Shown: positions 1-8,574 of the stretch, one piece after another
How positions within the stretch are numbered: position 1 is the stretch's first letter
Layout: each line of letters starts with the position of its first letter
Origin: GWA1-54-12 sp964489845
GTDB taxonomy: Bacteria > Patescibacteriota > Minisyncoccia > UBA6257 > GWB1-50-10
Assembly (NCBI GenBank): GCA_964489845.1
Contig: CAZAZV010000005.1
Coordinates: forward strand, 1 to 41,828
Direction: 5' to 3'
DNA: 41,828 nucleotides
Notes under the pieces: generated by a model
The model's database searches: none
What the model was told of the DNA's origin: nothing
Seen by the model: only the letters and a program-made list of their open reading frames with translations
Position numbers and translations under genes: made by a program

Positions 1-19
1 AAACTACTCCTGTCTACAA

Positions 20-33
20 CCTGACGAATCAGG
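20..33. other. Small hairpin at the window edge
   Basis: A 5-bp stem (CCTGA/TCAGG) closes a CGAA tetraloop. I see no gene in bases 1-227; this may be the 3' end of whatever lies upstream, but no U-tract follows, so I do not call it a terminator. Confidence 0.3.
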
Positions 34-116
34 AGATGATAATGATTCGGCATTAAGACAAACGCCAGTATTTCCACGAGCGGAGTCCGCTTAAGTGAAT
101 GAAGTCCTAAGTGAAT

Positions 117-157
117 GAAGTCCGACTTCCTTCATTAATGAATGAAGTCGGACTTCC
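117..157. repeat. Short inverted repeats of the GAAGT-NNG-ACTTC type
   Basis: Two copies of a GAAGT-3 nt-ACTTC hairpin lie at 117-129 and 144-156, and together they form a larger imperfect palindrome. The second copy continues as ACTTCCATACTT, which is shared with the hairpin before tRNA-Val (17619-17647). A related hairpin precedes lemA (40661-40675). It looks like a small dispersed repeat. A TATACT with an in-frame ATG directly behind it (168-176) gives a second, less likely start for proS. Confidence 0.5.
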
Positions 158-191
158 ATACTTTAAGTATACTATGTCCGGAACGGCAGCT

Positions 192-220
192 TTGAATTCC
201 CGCGCGGGGACTGGTATAGT
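192..220 (+). promoter_or_regulatory. proS promoter, nearly leaderless
   Basis: TTGAAT at 192-197, a 17-nt spacer and TATAGT at 215-220. The -10 ends only 7 nt before the ATG at 228, so the transcript should begin at or next to the start codon. This supports the 228 start over the upstream in-frame ATGs. Confidence 0.65.
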
Positions 221-227
221 TGAGGCA

Positions 228-1505
228 ATGCCACGCGAAGCCACTGGCCTGAAACAGAGCGAACTCTTTACCCGCGCACGCAGGGAGTTCCCGAAAGACG
301 AGGTGTCAGTGAACGCCCAGCTGCTCATCCGGGCGGGCTTCGTCGAGAAACTCATGGCGGGAGTGTACTCGTTCCTGCCCCTGGGCATGCGGGTGATGAG
401 GAACATCGAGCGCATTATCCGCGAGGAGATGGAGGACATCGGCGGCACGGAAATCAAGATGCCGGCGCTCCAGCCGAGAGCGAACTGGGAAACGACAAAG
501 CGGTGGGACGAGTATGACACACTCTTCCGCTTCACGAGTCATTACACGAAGACGGACTACGTCCTAGGCCCCACGCATGAGGAGGTCGTCGTCCCGTTAG
601 TGCAGCGTCAAAACCTTTCGTACAAGGACTTTCCCGTTTACGTCTACCAGATACAGACGAAATTCCGCGACGAAGTGCGGGTGAAATCTGGGCTCTTGCG
701 GGGGAGAGAGTTCACGATGAAGGATTTGTATTCGTTTCACGTGAGCGACGAAGACCTCGACGCGTACTACGAGACAGTCAAAAATGCATATCGGACAATT
801 TTCAAGCGGGTGGGGATAGGGAATCGGACGTACCTGACCTTCGCCTCAGGAGGGACGTTCTCGAAGTATTCCCATGAATTCCAGATGCTGACAGACGCAG
901 GAGAAGACACAATATACCTCTGCGAACAGTGCAAGCTCGGCGTGAACAAGGAAATTGCAGGTGACGCACCGACGTGCCCGGAGTGCGGTGGCACGAAACT
1001 CAAGGAGGAAAAGGCGATCGAGGTCGGGAACATTTTCAAACTCAAGACGAAGTATTCGGTCCCCTTCGGGTTCACAGTGAAAGACGGAAACGGGAAAGAA
1101 AGAAATATCGTGATGGGATGCTACGGCATCGGTCTCGACCGCCTCATGGGCGCAGTCGTGGAAGCGCGGAACGACGAGAAAGGCATCGTGTGGCCCGAGG
1201 CAGTTGCGCCGTTCACCGTCCACCTTCTCCCACTCGGAGACGGCAGGGTAGCGAAGCAGGCGGAAGGATGGTATAAAGAGCTTCTCGAGGCGGGCGTGGA
1301 GACGCTCTACGACGACCGAGCACTCTCTCCCGGAGAAAAGTTTGCGGAAGCCGACCTTATCGGGACACCATATCGGGCGGTGGTAAGTGAGAAGACGATC
1401 GGCGAGGGAAAACTGGAACTCAAGCGGCGGAACGAAGAAAAAGCGGAACTAGTAACCATTAAGGAACTCATACAGCAATGCTCTATAAGAAAATCCTCGG
1501 CATAG
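228..1505 (+). CDS. proS: Proline--tRNA ligase (short form)
   Basis: Charges tRNA-Pro with proline in the cytosol. The 425-aa protein has class II synthetase core motifs: motif 2 around residues 157-171 (RGREFTMKDLYSFH), motif 3 around 297-310 (GCYGIGLDRLMGAV), then a C-terminal anticodon-binding domain. Typical bacterial ProRS is about 570 aa with an editing (INS) insertion between motifs 2 and 3. Here that place holds only a short segment with CxxC pairs at Cys232/235 and Cys250/253, like a zinc ribbon. The start at 228 was chosen from the promoter position and from where family similarity begins; upstream ATGs at 111 and 174 add sequence I do not recognise. The 3' end overlaps mreB by 28 nt. 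Function is confident; absence of editing is inferred from the missing domain. Confidence 0.95.
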   Translation: MPREATGLKQSELFTRARREFPKDEVSVNAQLLIRAGFVEKLMAGVYSFLPLGMRVMRNIERIIREEMEDIGGTEIKMPALQPRANWETTKRWDEYDTLFRFTSHYTKTDYVLGPTHEEVVVPLVQRQNLSYKDFPVYVYQIQTKFRDEVRVKSGLLRGREFTMKDLYSFHVSDEDLDAYYETVKNAYRTIFKRVGIGNRTYLTFASGGTFSKYSHEFQMLTDAGEDTIYLCEQCKLGVNKEIAGDAPTCPECGGTKLKEEKAIEVGNIFKLKTKYSVPFGFTVKDGNGKERNIVMGCYGIGLDRLMGAVVEARNDEKGIVWPEAVAPFTVHLLPLGDGRVAKQAEGWYKELLEAGVETLYDDRALSPGEKFAEADLIGTPYRAVVSEKTIGEGKLELKRRNEEKAELVTIKELIQQCSIRKSSA

Positions 1506-2503
1506 ATTTCGGCACGGACAATGTCCGGATATACCTGAAGGGGAAAGGCGTCATTATCGACCAACCCTCGATGGTTGCGTTTAACAATCGGACAAGCCGC
1601 GTCGTGGCGGTCGGCGCGCGCGCGAAGGAGATGCTCGACCGCACGCCATCGCATATCACTGCGATGCGCCCTGTGATGAACGGCGTCATCGCTGATTTCG
1701 ACATGGCGAAAGAGATGGTACGTACCCTGATGAACCACGAGGACATGCCGTGGTCGTTCATTACGGATGCAATCGTGACAATTCCTACGAATCTCACCGA
1801 AGTGGAGCGCAAATCCGTTGTCGACCTCTTCAGGGAAACGGGAGCGCACCAGGTGCATCTCCTGCCGCAGCCCTTGGCAGCCGCGCTTTCAAGCCACCTG
1901 GAAGTATATGAGCCGTCGGCGCACCTCATCATGGACATGGGAGCCGGTTCCGTCGATATGGCGGTGATTTCGATGGGCGGCATCGTGATGTCGCGGCGCA
2001 TGAAGATCGGTGGCAGCCGCATCAATGCGGATATCGAGAAAGGGGTGCGGGATTCGCTGCGGCTCGAGATCGGGGAGCCGACGGCGGAATTCATCAAGCT
2101 GCACGTCGGCAGTGCGCGGCCAAACAACGGGGAACGCAAGGAAATATCGATACGGGGGAGGGACACGGCGACCGGCTTGCCGCGCGAGGAAACCGTGAAG
2201 GACTCGTCGGTGCGGGAGTGGATTATGCCGTCGCTCAGGAAAATCATCGAGACGATGAAGGGTCTTATCGAAACGACGCCGCCGGAACTCGTCGGGGACA
2301 TTTACAAAAACGGATGCTACCTCTGCGGCGGGGGAAGCCTGCTTTCCGGCATCGGCGACTTCCTGGAACGCAATGCGGGCATCAAAGTCCAGATTATGGA
2401 AGAGCCGCTCACGGCCGTGGTGAGGGGCTCGGGTGTGGCGGCGGAGCATTTTGAAAAATATCGGGAATCGCTCGAGGGTCCCGCCCGGGTGAGTGATGCA
2501 TAG
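1478..2503 (+). CDS. mreB: Rod shape-determining protein MreB
   Basis: Actin-like ATPase that forms membrane-associated filaments and organises lateral cell-wall synthesis. The 341-aa protein has the N-terminal phosphate-1 motif GIDFGTDNVRIY (residues 8-19), a phosphate-2 motif in MDMGAGSVDMAVIS and a C-terminal CGGGSLLSGI nucleotide-binding segment. Length is normal for the family. It starts inside the end of proS and is followed by mreC, mreD and mrdA, the standard elongasome order. It probably shares the proS transcript. Confidence 0.95.
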   Translation: MLYKKILGIDFGTDNVRIYLKGKGVIIDQPSMVAFNNRTSRVVAVGARAKEMLDRTPSHITAMRPVMNGVIADFDMAKEMVRTLMNHEDMPWSFITDAIVTIPTNLTEVERKSVVDLFRETGAHQVHLLPQPLAAALSSHLEVYEPSAHLIMDMGAGSVDMAVISMGGIVMSRRMKIGGSRINADIEKGVRDSLRLEIGEPTAEFIKLHVGSARPNNGERKEISIRGRDTATGLPREETVKDSSVREWIMPSLRKIIETMKGLIETTPPELVGDIYKNGCYLCGGGSLLSGIGDFLERNAGIKVQIMEEPLTAVVRGSGVAAEHFEKYRESLEGPARVSDA

Positions 2504-2508
2504 GAACG

Positions 2509-3168
2509 ATGAAATCTTTCGCGAGCATCGCCTTTACGATTATCCTCATCGGGGGCGGTTTTTTGTTTTCATACCTCTATCGGCAACACGCACGGACGCT
2601 TGGGTACGGCGACGAGACGCTTGCAACGCTCGCGGAGGAGAATAAGAATCTTACGGCGCAGGTGGAACTGCTCAAGGCGCAGTTCTGCGCGGATGATACG
2701 CACAGTACCTCGATACGTGCGGGGGTGTACGCGGAGTACCCGTGGAATAATCAGGAACTCTTGGTGCTCGACAAGGGAAGCGACGAGCACATCGCTGTAG
2801 GAATGCCGGTGCTCTCGGAGAGCGGATTCGCAGTCGGCGTAGTCATAAAAGTGCACGCGAGTACGGCGGAAGTGCAGACCATTTTCGACGCCGCATGGAA
2901 GAGCAGCGTGGCAATCGGGACAAAAGGGGTGAAAGCAGTCCTCTCGGGCGGCGCGGCACCGCAACTTTCGCTCATACCGGAGAATGCCGGAATCGCGCCG
3001 GGAGACAGCGTGGTGAGTGTATCACCGCTCTTGCCGCTCTATGCGCCAATCGGTTCCGTCGATGCAGTAGAGGGAAACGGCGAAACCGTGTGGGAAAGCG
3101 CGAGCGTGTCCGTGCCGTATCAGGAAGGGGATTTGACGAGCGTGCTCGTAAGAACGAATTTCCCATGA
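2509..3168 (+). CDS. mreC: Rod shape-determining protein MreC
   Basis: Elongasome scaffold between MreB filaments and the periplasmic wall enzymes. The 219-aa protein starts with one transmembrane anchor (about residues 5-23), then a short coiled-coil stretch rich in Glu/Leu (about 38-58), then a beta-rich domain with the MreC-like segments VGMPVLSESGFAVGVV and PGDSVV. It is shorter than many MreC proteins (about 280-300 aa), with a brief coiled coil. The start lies 5 nt after the mreB stop, and the end overlaps mreD (ATGA). Confidence 0.88.
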   Translation: MKSFASIAFTIILIGGGFLFSYLYRQHARTLGYGDETLATLAEENKNLTAQVELLKAQFCADDTHSTSIRAGVYAEYPWNNQELLVLDKGSDEHIAVGMPVLSESGFAVGVVIKVHASTAEVQTIFDAAWKSSVAIGTKGVKAVLSGGAAPQLSLIPENAGIAPGDSVVSVSPLLPLYAPIGSVDAVEGNGETVWESASVSVPYQEGDLTSVLVRTNFP

Positions 3169-3614
3169 CCCTTGGCGTTGCCTTCTTCGTGTATGCGGTG
3201 TGCGCGGCGCTTCAGTATGGGAACGCCCTGCGGTTCGGGAACATCGAACCCAATTTCATGCTCGTCGCTTCCGTCATCGGGTTCATGTACCTGAAGCGGG
3301 GGCGGTGGCTGTGGTTCGGAGGAGCTGCCGCTGCGCTCGGCATGACATTCGTGCTTTCCCGCTTCCTCTGGCTGCAGGAGCTCGCCCTATCGCTTGCCAT
3401 CATCGGAGCGCTCGGCATCGTGGCACGGGTGTTTCAGAATTATTATTACGGCGCGGGGGTGGGCTTGATCGTCGCGGGAACGATTGGCTATGACGTCGTA
3501 TCGTCCCTTACAATCGGGGTACCGGTAGTATTTAAAGAAATAGGGCTCGAGGTGCTGCTGAATAGCGCGATGGTTATCGTACTGCAATATGTCTGGAAGA
3601 AAACCGGAGATTGA
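3165..3614 (+). CDS. mreD: MreD-like membrane protein
   Basis: A 149-aa, highly hydrophobic protein with about four to five transmembrane segments. It sits exactly where mreD is expected, between mreC (ATGA overlap) and a PBP2 gene (26-nt overlap). MreD proteins are poorly conserved; the assignment rests mainly on size, topology and position. The longer open frame extending upstream to 2895 runs through mreC in another frame and was discarded in favour of the ATG at 3165. The presumed role is as the inner-membrane partner of MreC in the elongasome. Confidence 0.75.
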   Translation: MTLGVAFFVYAVCAALQYGNALRFGNIEPNFMLVASVIGFMYLKRGRWLWFGGAAAALGMTFVLSRFLWLQELALSLAIIGALGIVARVFQNYYYGAGVGLIVAGTIGYDVVSSLTIGVPVVFKEIGLEVLLNSAMVIVLQYVWKKTGD

Positions 3615-5400
3615 AGAAATCCTGCAGGACAAGGCGGTCGAGGACGAACTCCTCGAAATTCCGATGCAGCGGGGGGCGCTCTACGCTTTCGGCGCATTCG
3701 CGCTCATCGTGCTCGTCGGGGTAAGCGTACAACTCTTTCTCATCAACGTAGTGCATGGCAGCACGTATGCACGGAGCGCGCACGCGAACATGACGTATGA
3801 GAAAACGACGGCGGCGCCGCGGGGAATCATTTACGACGAGCATGGCGAACCGCTCGTCACGAACCGGGTCTCTGCGGACATCTTCATTTCTCTCCGGACG
3901 CTTCCGCAGGACGGGACAGAGCTCATGAAAGCGCTCTCGAGCGCCGGAGCTATCCTGGGACTCAAACCGGAAGACATCATCACGCAAATCAAACAGCACG
4001 ATTGGCGACTGGGTCGGCTCCTCATCGCGCGGGACATCTCGCACGACGAGCTTGTCGAGCTCACGGCGCAGAACATTCCCGGATTCGAGATATCGTCGGG
4101 TTTCACGAGAGTGCCGGTTGACCCGTTCGCGTTCAGCCACGTGCTCGGCTACGTCGGTCTTGCGGACGAGCACGATTTGAATGCGGACGAAAATCTGTCT
4201 CCCGAAGACGAAGTGGGGAAATCGGGTCTCGAAGCAGAATACGACAGCACGCTCCGCGGCGTGAAGGGAATCACGCGGACGATTCTCGATGCGCGGCAGC
4301 AGGCGCAGGGAACGTCGTATCGGGTGGAACCGCAACAAGGACAACCGCTCTATACCTTCATCGATAAAGAGCTGCAAGAGTATGTCTACACACGGTTGAG
4401 CGACCAAATCAAATCGCTGGATGCCAAGGGCGGCGTCGGCATCGTACTCGATGCGCAAGGGGGCGCGGTGCGCGCGCTGGTTTCCTTGCCGAGCTTTGAT
4501 GTGAACGATATTCCCGCGTATCTTAGCGCGGCTGACCAGCCGCTCTTCGACCGAGCGGTGAGCGGCACGTACAGTCCCGGCTCGACCATTAAACCGCTCG
4601 TCGCGCTCGCGGCGCTCGAAGAGCACGTCCTCTCTCCGGCAAAACAATTTTTCTCGAGCGGAGCGCTCACCGTGCCGAACCCGTATCATCCGGACCAACC
4701 CTCGGTATTTCACGACTGGAAGCCGCAGGGATGGGTTGACATGAGGAGCGCGATCGCGCAATCGAGCGACGTGTACTTCTACATCGTGGGCGGCGGCTAC
4801 GGAGACCAGACGGGGTTGGGGATAGACCGGTTGCGCACGTGGTGGCAGACCTTTGATCTTGATAAACCGACGGGCATTGACTTACCGTCGGAAGGAAAGG
4901 GATTCCTCCCGAGCCCCGTGTGGCAGGAGGCCTCGGGCGGAGGCATCTGGCGCGTCGGCGACACATATCATGTGACCATCGGGCAGGGGGCATTCGTCGT
5001 AACGCCCATCGAACTTGCGAATTACGTGAGCGCCATCGCGAACGGCGGGGACCTCTATGTGCCGCGGCTTAACCAGGAGGTGCCGGAAAAGCTGCTGCAG
5101 CACATCCCGCTGCAGTCGGACGACTTGACAGTCGTCCAGGAAGGCATGCGGCAGGCGGTGACGTCGCCCAAGGGAACCGCATACCTCTTGAGTTTTCTGC
5201 CCTTCGAAGTGGCGGCGAAGACCGGTTCGGCGCAGGTCGGAACCGTCTCTTTGAACGCTTTTACGGTCGGTTATGCACCCTATCATGACCCGAAAATCGT
5301 CTTTATGTTCATGATAGAGGGCGCCCAGGAGGGGGGAGAAAACGTGGTGCCGGTAGCACACGATGTGCTCCTGTGGTACTATAATAACCGTATCAAATGA
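3589..5400 (+). CDS. mrdA: Penicillin-binding protein 2 (elongation transpeptidase)
   Basis: Class B penicillin-binding protein that cross-links peptidoglycan during side-wall growth. The 603-aa protein has an N-terminal transmembrane anchor (about residues 26-50), a pedestal domain, and a transpeptidase domain with the catalytic SxxK motif STIK (Ser332, Lys335), the SxN-type motif SSD (392-394) and the KTG motif (544-546). Asp replaces the usual Asn in the second motif, a substitution also known in PBP2 proteins. It completes the mreBCD-mrdA cluster; greA follows after 4 nt. No rodA is present in the window. Confidence 0.94.
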   Translation: MSGRKPEIEEILQDKAVEDELLEIPMQRGALYAFGAFALIVLVGVSVQLFLINVVHGSTYARSAHANMTYEKTTAAPRGIIYDEHGEPLVTNRVSADIFISLRTLPQDGTELMKALSSAGAILGLKPEDIITQIKQHDWRLGRLLIARDISHDELVELTAQNIPGFEISSGFTRVPVDPFAFSHVLGYVGLADEHDLNADENLSPEDEVGKSGLEAEYDSTLRGVKGITRTILDARQQAQGTSYRVEPQQGQPLYTFIDKELQEYVYTRLSDQIKSLDAKGGVGIVLDAQGGAVRALVSLPSFDVNDIPAYLSAADQPLFDRAVSGTYSPGSTIKPLVALAALEEHVLSPAKQFFSSGALTVPNPYHPDQPSVFHDWKPQGWVDMRSAIAQSSDVYFYIVGGGYGDQTGLGIDRLRTWWQTFDLDKPTGIDLPSEGKGFLPSPVWQEASGGGIWRVGDTYHVTIGQGAFVVTPIELANYVSAIANGGDLYVPRLNQEVPEKLLQHIPLQSDDLTVVQEGMRQAVTSPKGTAYLLSFLPFEVAAKTGSAQVGTVSLNAFTVGYAPYHDPKIVFMFMIEGAQEGGENVVPVAHDVLLWYYNNRIK

Positions 5401-5404
5401 ACCG

Positions 5405-5854
5405 ATGTATATCTCAAAAGACAGATACGAAGAGCTCAAACGTGAGCTCGAACGCTTAGAAAGCAAGGGACGGAAAGAGATTGCGAAACGTCTCAAGGAG
5501 GCGAAACAGTTGGGAGACCTCTCCGAAAATTCGGAATACCAAGAGGCGAGGAATTCCCAAGCATGGCTCGAGCAAAAAATAGAACACTTGACCGAAGTGT
5601 TGCGGCAGGCGGAAATCATACGCAAATCGGCACATAAGGAAACGGTGAGTATGGGTTCGCAGGTGGTGTTGCGGAAGAATGGCGACGAGAAAACATATAC
5701 CATCGTCGGCTCGGACGAGGCCGACCCGCGGAAAGGCAGCATCTCGAACGAGTCGTCACTGGGGAAACTCTTAATCGGCAAACGGGTCGGTGACGAGGTG
5801 AAACTCAAGACGCCGAAGGGCGAAGTCCATTACTCCATTATCGACATTTCCTAG
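5405..5854 (+). CDS. greA: Transcription elongation factor GreA
   Basis: Binds the secondary channel of RNA polymerase and stimulates cleavage of backtracked RNA. The 149-aa protein has the N-terminal coiled-coil hairpin with the signature DLSENSEYQEA (about residues 39-49), which carries the acidic tip residues, followed by the FKBP-like C-terminal domain ending in HYSIIDIS. Length is close to the usual 158 aa. The ATG at 5405 was preferred to an in-frame upstream codon because MYISKDRYEEL matches the family start and leaves mrdA non-overlapped. lysS begins 2 nt after its stop. Confidence 0.95.
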   Translation: MYISKDRYEELKRELERLESKGRKEIAKRLKEAKQLGDLSENSEYQEARNSQAWLEQKIEHLTEVLRQAEIIRKSAHKETVSMGSQVVLRKNGDEKTYTIVGSDEADPRKGSISNESSLGKLLIGKRVGDEVKLKTPKGEVHYSIIDIS

Positions 5855-5856
5855 CG

Positions 5857-7311
5857 ATGCCCGGCGAGACGTTGAGAAACGAGCGAATCAAGAAATTGCA
5901 TGCGTATGAGGAATCGCACGAATTGTATCCCGCTCGGGTGAAGCGAGACGCGGGCATCGGGATGTTCCGCGATTCATTCTCGGCGTTCGTAAAAAAAAAG
6001 AAACCGGTTTCGCTGGTGGGACGGGTGTGGAGCATCCGTGACCAGGGGAAAATCGTGTTCGTAGATTTGCGCGACGAGAGCGGCGGCATTCAGGCCGTCT
6101 TGCAACGGGAAGGAACGAAGGAATTCCCCCTGCTCAAAGAAACGCTTGACCGCGGAGATTTCCTGGAGGTGCGGGGATTGCCGCTCACGACGAAACGGGG
6201 AGAACGGAGCGTCGCTGTACGGGAGGCCCGCATCGTCGCAAAAAGTTTGCGTCCGCTTCCTATGGGGTGGGGCGGTCTCGAAAACACGGAGACGCGCCTG
6301 CGGAAGCGCTACCTCGATATACTGGTAAACCCCGAGGAGCGCCGCCTCTTCGAACAAAAGGCAGTGTTTTGGAATTCAATACGCCGCACCCTGGAGGAAG
6401 AACATTTCCTCGAGGTGATGATGCCGGTGCTGGAACCAATCCCGGGCGGCGCGGAAGCGGAGCCGTTCGTGACGCACCACAACGCGCTCAATGAGGATAT
6501 GTACCTCCGGATATCGCTGGAACTGCCGCTCAAGAAAATGCTCGTCGGCGGCATCGAGCGGGTATTCGAAGTCGGGAGAATATTCCGCAACGAAGGCATC
6601 GACTGGGAACATTTGCAGGACTACACGCAGATGGAGTGCTACGCCGCATACTGGGATTACCGCGATATGATGAAATTCGTGGAGCGGCTCTACCAGCGGG
6701 TTATCAAGGACACGTTCGGGACGCTCTCGCTCACGATGCGGGGGACAAAAGTCAAATGGAGCGGAGCGTGGCCGCGCGTCGAATACTACAACGTGTTCAA
6801 GAAAAAAACGGGCATAGACCTCTCGCTGACGAACGAGCGGGAACTCGCCGCATACGCGAAGGGACATGGCATACCCGTGAAACGCGAGTACGGTTTGGGG
6901 AAACTTATTGATGCCATCTACAAGAGCGAAGTGCGACCAACGTTGCAGCAGCCGATATTTCTGGTGCACCCGCCGCTCATACTGGAGCCGCTCGCGAAAC
7001 GGCATGCCGAGGAACCGGAAAAGGCGGAGCGTTTCCAAATTGTCGCCGCGGGGAGCGAGCTGGGGAAGGGGTTCTCCGAGTTGAACGACCCGCTCGAGGA
7101 ACGCGAACGATTCGAGGAACAGGCGCAACTCCGGAAACGGGGTGACGAGGAAGCGGAGCGCTTCGACGAAGATTTCTTGGAAGCGCTGGAATATGGGATG
7201 CCACCCGCGGCGGGATTCGGCATGTCGGAACGGCTCTTCGCACTGCTTGCCGACCGCCCCGTGCGCGAGGCAACGGTTTTCCCATTGATGAAACCCGGTT
7301 CCGAAAACTAA
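5857..7311 (+). CDS. lysS: Lysine--tRNA ligase, class II
   Basis: Charges tRNA-Lys in the cytosol. The 484-aa protein has an N-terminal OB-fold anticodon-binding domain (about residues 50-145) and a class II catalytic domain with segments typical of LysRS: FVTHHNALNEDMYLRISLEL, GGIERVFEVGRIFRNEGI (motif 2) and a C-terminal motif 3 stretch YGMPPAAGFGMSERL. The usual HNPEFT after motif 2 is changed to HLQDYTQ, and motif 3 has GFGMSER where GxGxDR is common. AspRS and AsnRS share the fold, but the THHNALN block and overall match favour LysRS. It is packed tightly behind greA. Confidence 0.92.
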   Translation: MPGETLRNERIKKLHAYEESHELYPARVKRDAGIGMFRDSFSAFVKKKKPVSLVGRVWSIRDQGKIVFVDLRDESGGIQAVLQREGTKEFPLLKETLDRGDFLEVRGLPLTTKRGERSVAVREARIVAKSLRPLPMGWGGLENTETRLRKRYLDILVNPEERRLFEQKAVFWNSIRRTLEEEHFLEVMMPVLEPIPGGAEAEPFVTHHNALNEDMYLRISLELPLKKMLVGGIERVFEVGRIFRNEGIDWEHLQDYTQMECYAAYWDYRDMMKFVERLYQRVIKDTFGTLSLTMRGTKVKWSGAWPRVEYYNVFKKKTGIDLSLTNERELAAYAKGHGIPVKREYGLGKLIDAIYKSEVRPTLQQPIFLVHPPLILEPLAKRHAEEPEKAERFQIVAAGSELGKGFSELNDPLEERERFEEQAQLRKRGDEEAERFDEDFLEALEYGMPPAAGFGMSERLFALLADRPVREATVFPLMKPGSEN

Positions 7312-7343
7312 CCACTCAAAACTAACAACGAGCAACTGTTCTT

Positions 7344-8573
7344 ATGCTTGACATCAATCTCATACGGGAAAATCCCGAAAAAATAAAACAGGGTGTGGCG
7401 AGCAAAAATGTCGCCCCGGAGCTCGTTGCCCGCGTCCTCGAGACAGATACGGCATGGCGGACAGTGACGAAGGAACTGGACGACGCCCGCCTGCAACAGA
7501 AAAAGGTGTCGGGAGGGAAAAGCGCGGAGGCAAGCACGCTCAAAGCGCGCGTGAAAGAGTTCGAGAAGCAGGAACGCGAGCTGAAAGAAAAACGGGACAG
7601 CGAGCTGCAGGAACTTCCCAACATTCCCTTCGACGATGTGCCGGTTGGCCAGGACGAATCGGCGAACGTCGTGGTGCGCGAAGTAGGCGAACGGACGAAA
7701 TTCGACTTTGAGCCGAAGGAGTATCTCGCGCTCGCCGAGACGCTCGGCATCATAGATGTGAGACGGGCGGGCGAAGTCGCCGGCAGCAGGTTCGGGTACT
7801 TGCTCGGCGATGCGGTGCTTCTGGAATTCGCGCTCGTCAAACTCGCACTGGACGAGGCGCTGCAGCGGGGCTTCACGCCGGTCGTGCCGCCGGTCATGGT
7901 GAAACCGTCCGTGATGCGGGGGATGGGGAAGGGGAAATTCCTTGATGAACACGATGCGTTCTATGTATGCGAGGACGACTTGTATCTCGTGGGGAGCGCG
8001 GAACACACGCTGGGACCGCTCCATATGAACGATGTCTTAGAAGAGCGGGAACTTCCGAAACGGTATATCGGTTTTTCCACCGCCTTCCGGCGGGAAGCCG
8101 GCTCGTACGGCAGGGATACGAAAGGAATCCTGCGGGTACACCAATTTGACAAGGTGGAATTGTATTCGTTCACGATGCCGGAACAATCGGAAGAGGAGCA
8201 CCGCTTCCTCGTATTGCTCCAGGAGACACTGATGCAGAAACTCGGGATACCGTACCGGGTCGTTCACAAATGCACGGGAGATATGACGTGGGGGGATGCG
8301 CGGCAATACGATGTGGAAAGCTGGCTCCCCGGTCAGGGGATGTATCGGGAAACCCATTCCGCATCGAACACGACCGATTTTCAGGCGCGCGGCATCAATG
8401 CGAGAGTGAGAGCGGCGGATGGGAAACTCCGTTTCGCGCATACACTGAACGCAACCGGTTTCGCCATCGGTCGTATAATTATCGCAATTATCGAAAATTA
8501 TCAGACGAAGGAGGGGACGATACGGGTACCCGACGCGCTGCGGGGGTACGTGGGAAAAGAAGAAATAACGTGA
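7344..8573 (+). CDS. serS: Serine--tRNA ligase
   Basis: Charges tRNA-Ser in the cytosol. The 409-aa protein starts with the family signature MLDINLIRENPEKIKQG, followed by the long antiparallel coiled coil that grips the tRNA variable arm (about residues 30-95), and the class II catalytic domain with TAFRREAGSYGRDTKGILR (motif 2) and NATGFAIGR (motif 3). The usual EISSCSN before FQAR is ETHSASN here. It follows lysS by 32 nt through an A/C-rich linker and is followed after 1 nt by the FtsQ-like gene. Confidence 0.95.
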   Translation: MLDINLIRENPEKIKQGVASKNVAPELVARVLETDTAWRTVTKELDDARLQQKKVSGGKSAEASTLKARVKEFEKQERELKEKRDSELQELPNIPFDDVPVGQDESANVVVREVGERTKFDFEPKEYLALAETLGIIDVRRAGEVAGSRFGYLLGDAVLLEFALVKLALDEALQRGFTPVVPPVMVKPSVMRGMGKGKFLDEHDAFYVCEDDLYLVGSAEHTLGPLHMNDVLEERELPKRYIGFSTAFRREAGSYGRDTKGILRVHQFDKVELYSFTMPEQSEEEHRFLVLLQETLMQKLGIPYRVVHKCTGDMTWGDARQYDVESWLPGQGMYRETHSASNTTDFQARGINARVRAADGKLRFAHTLNATGFAIGRIIIAIIENYQTKEGTIRVPDALRGYVGKEEIT

Positions 8574-8574
8574 C

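Noticed and set aside
3574..4761. 395-codon open frame on the minus strand opposite mrdA
   Set aside because: Arg/His-rich translation with no recognisable domain, entirely antisense to a well-supported PBP2 gene; typical of GC-rich shadow frames.
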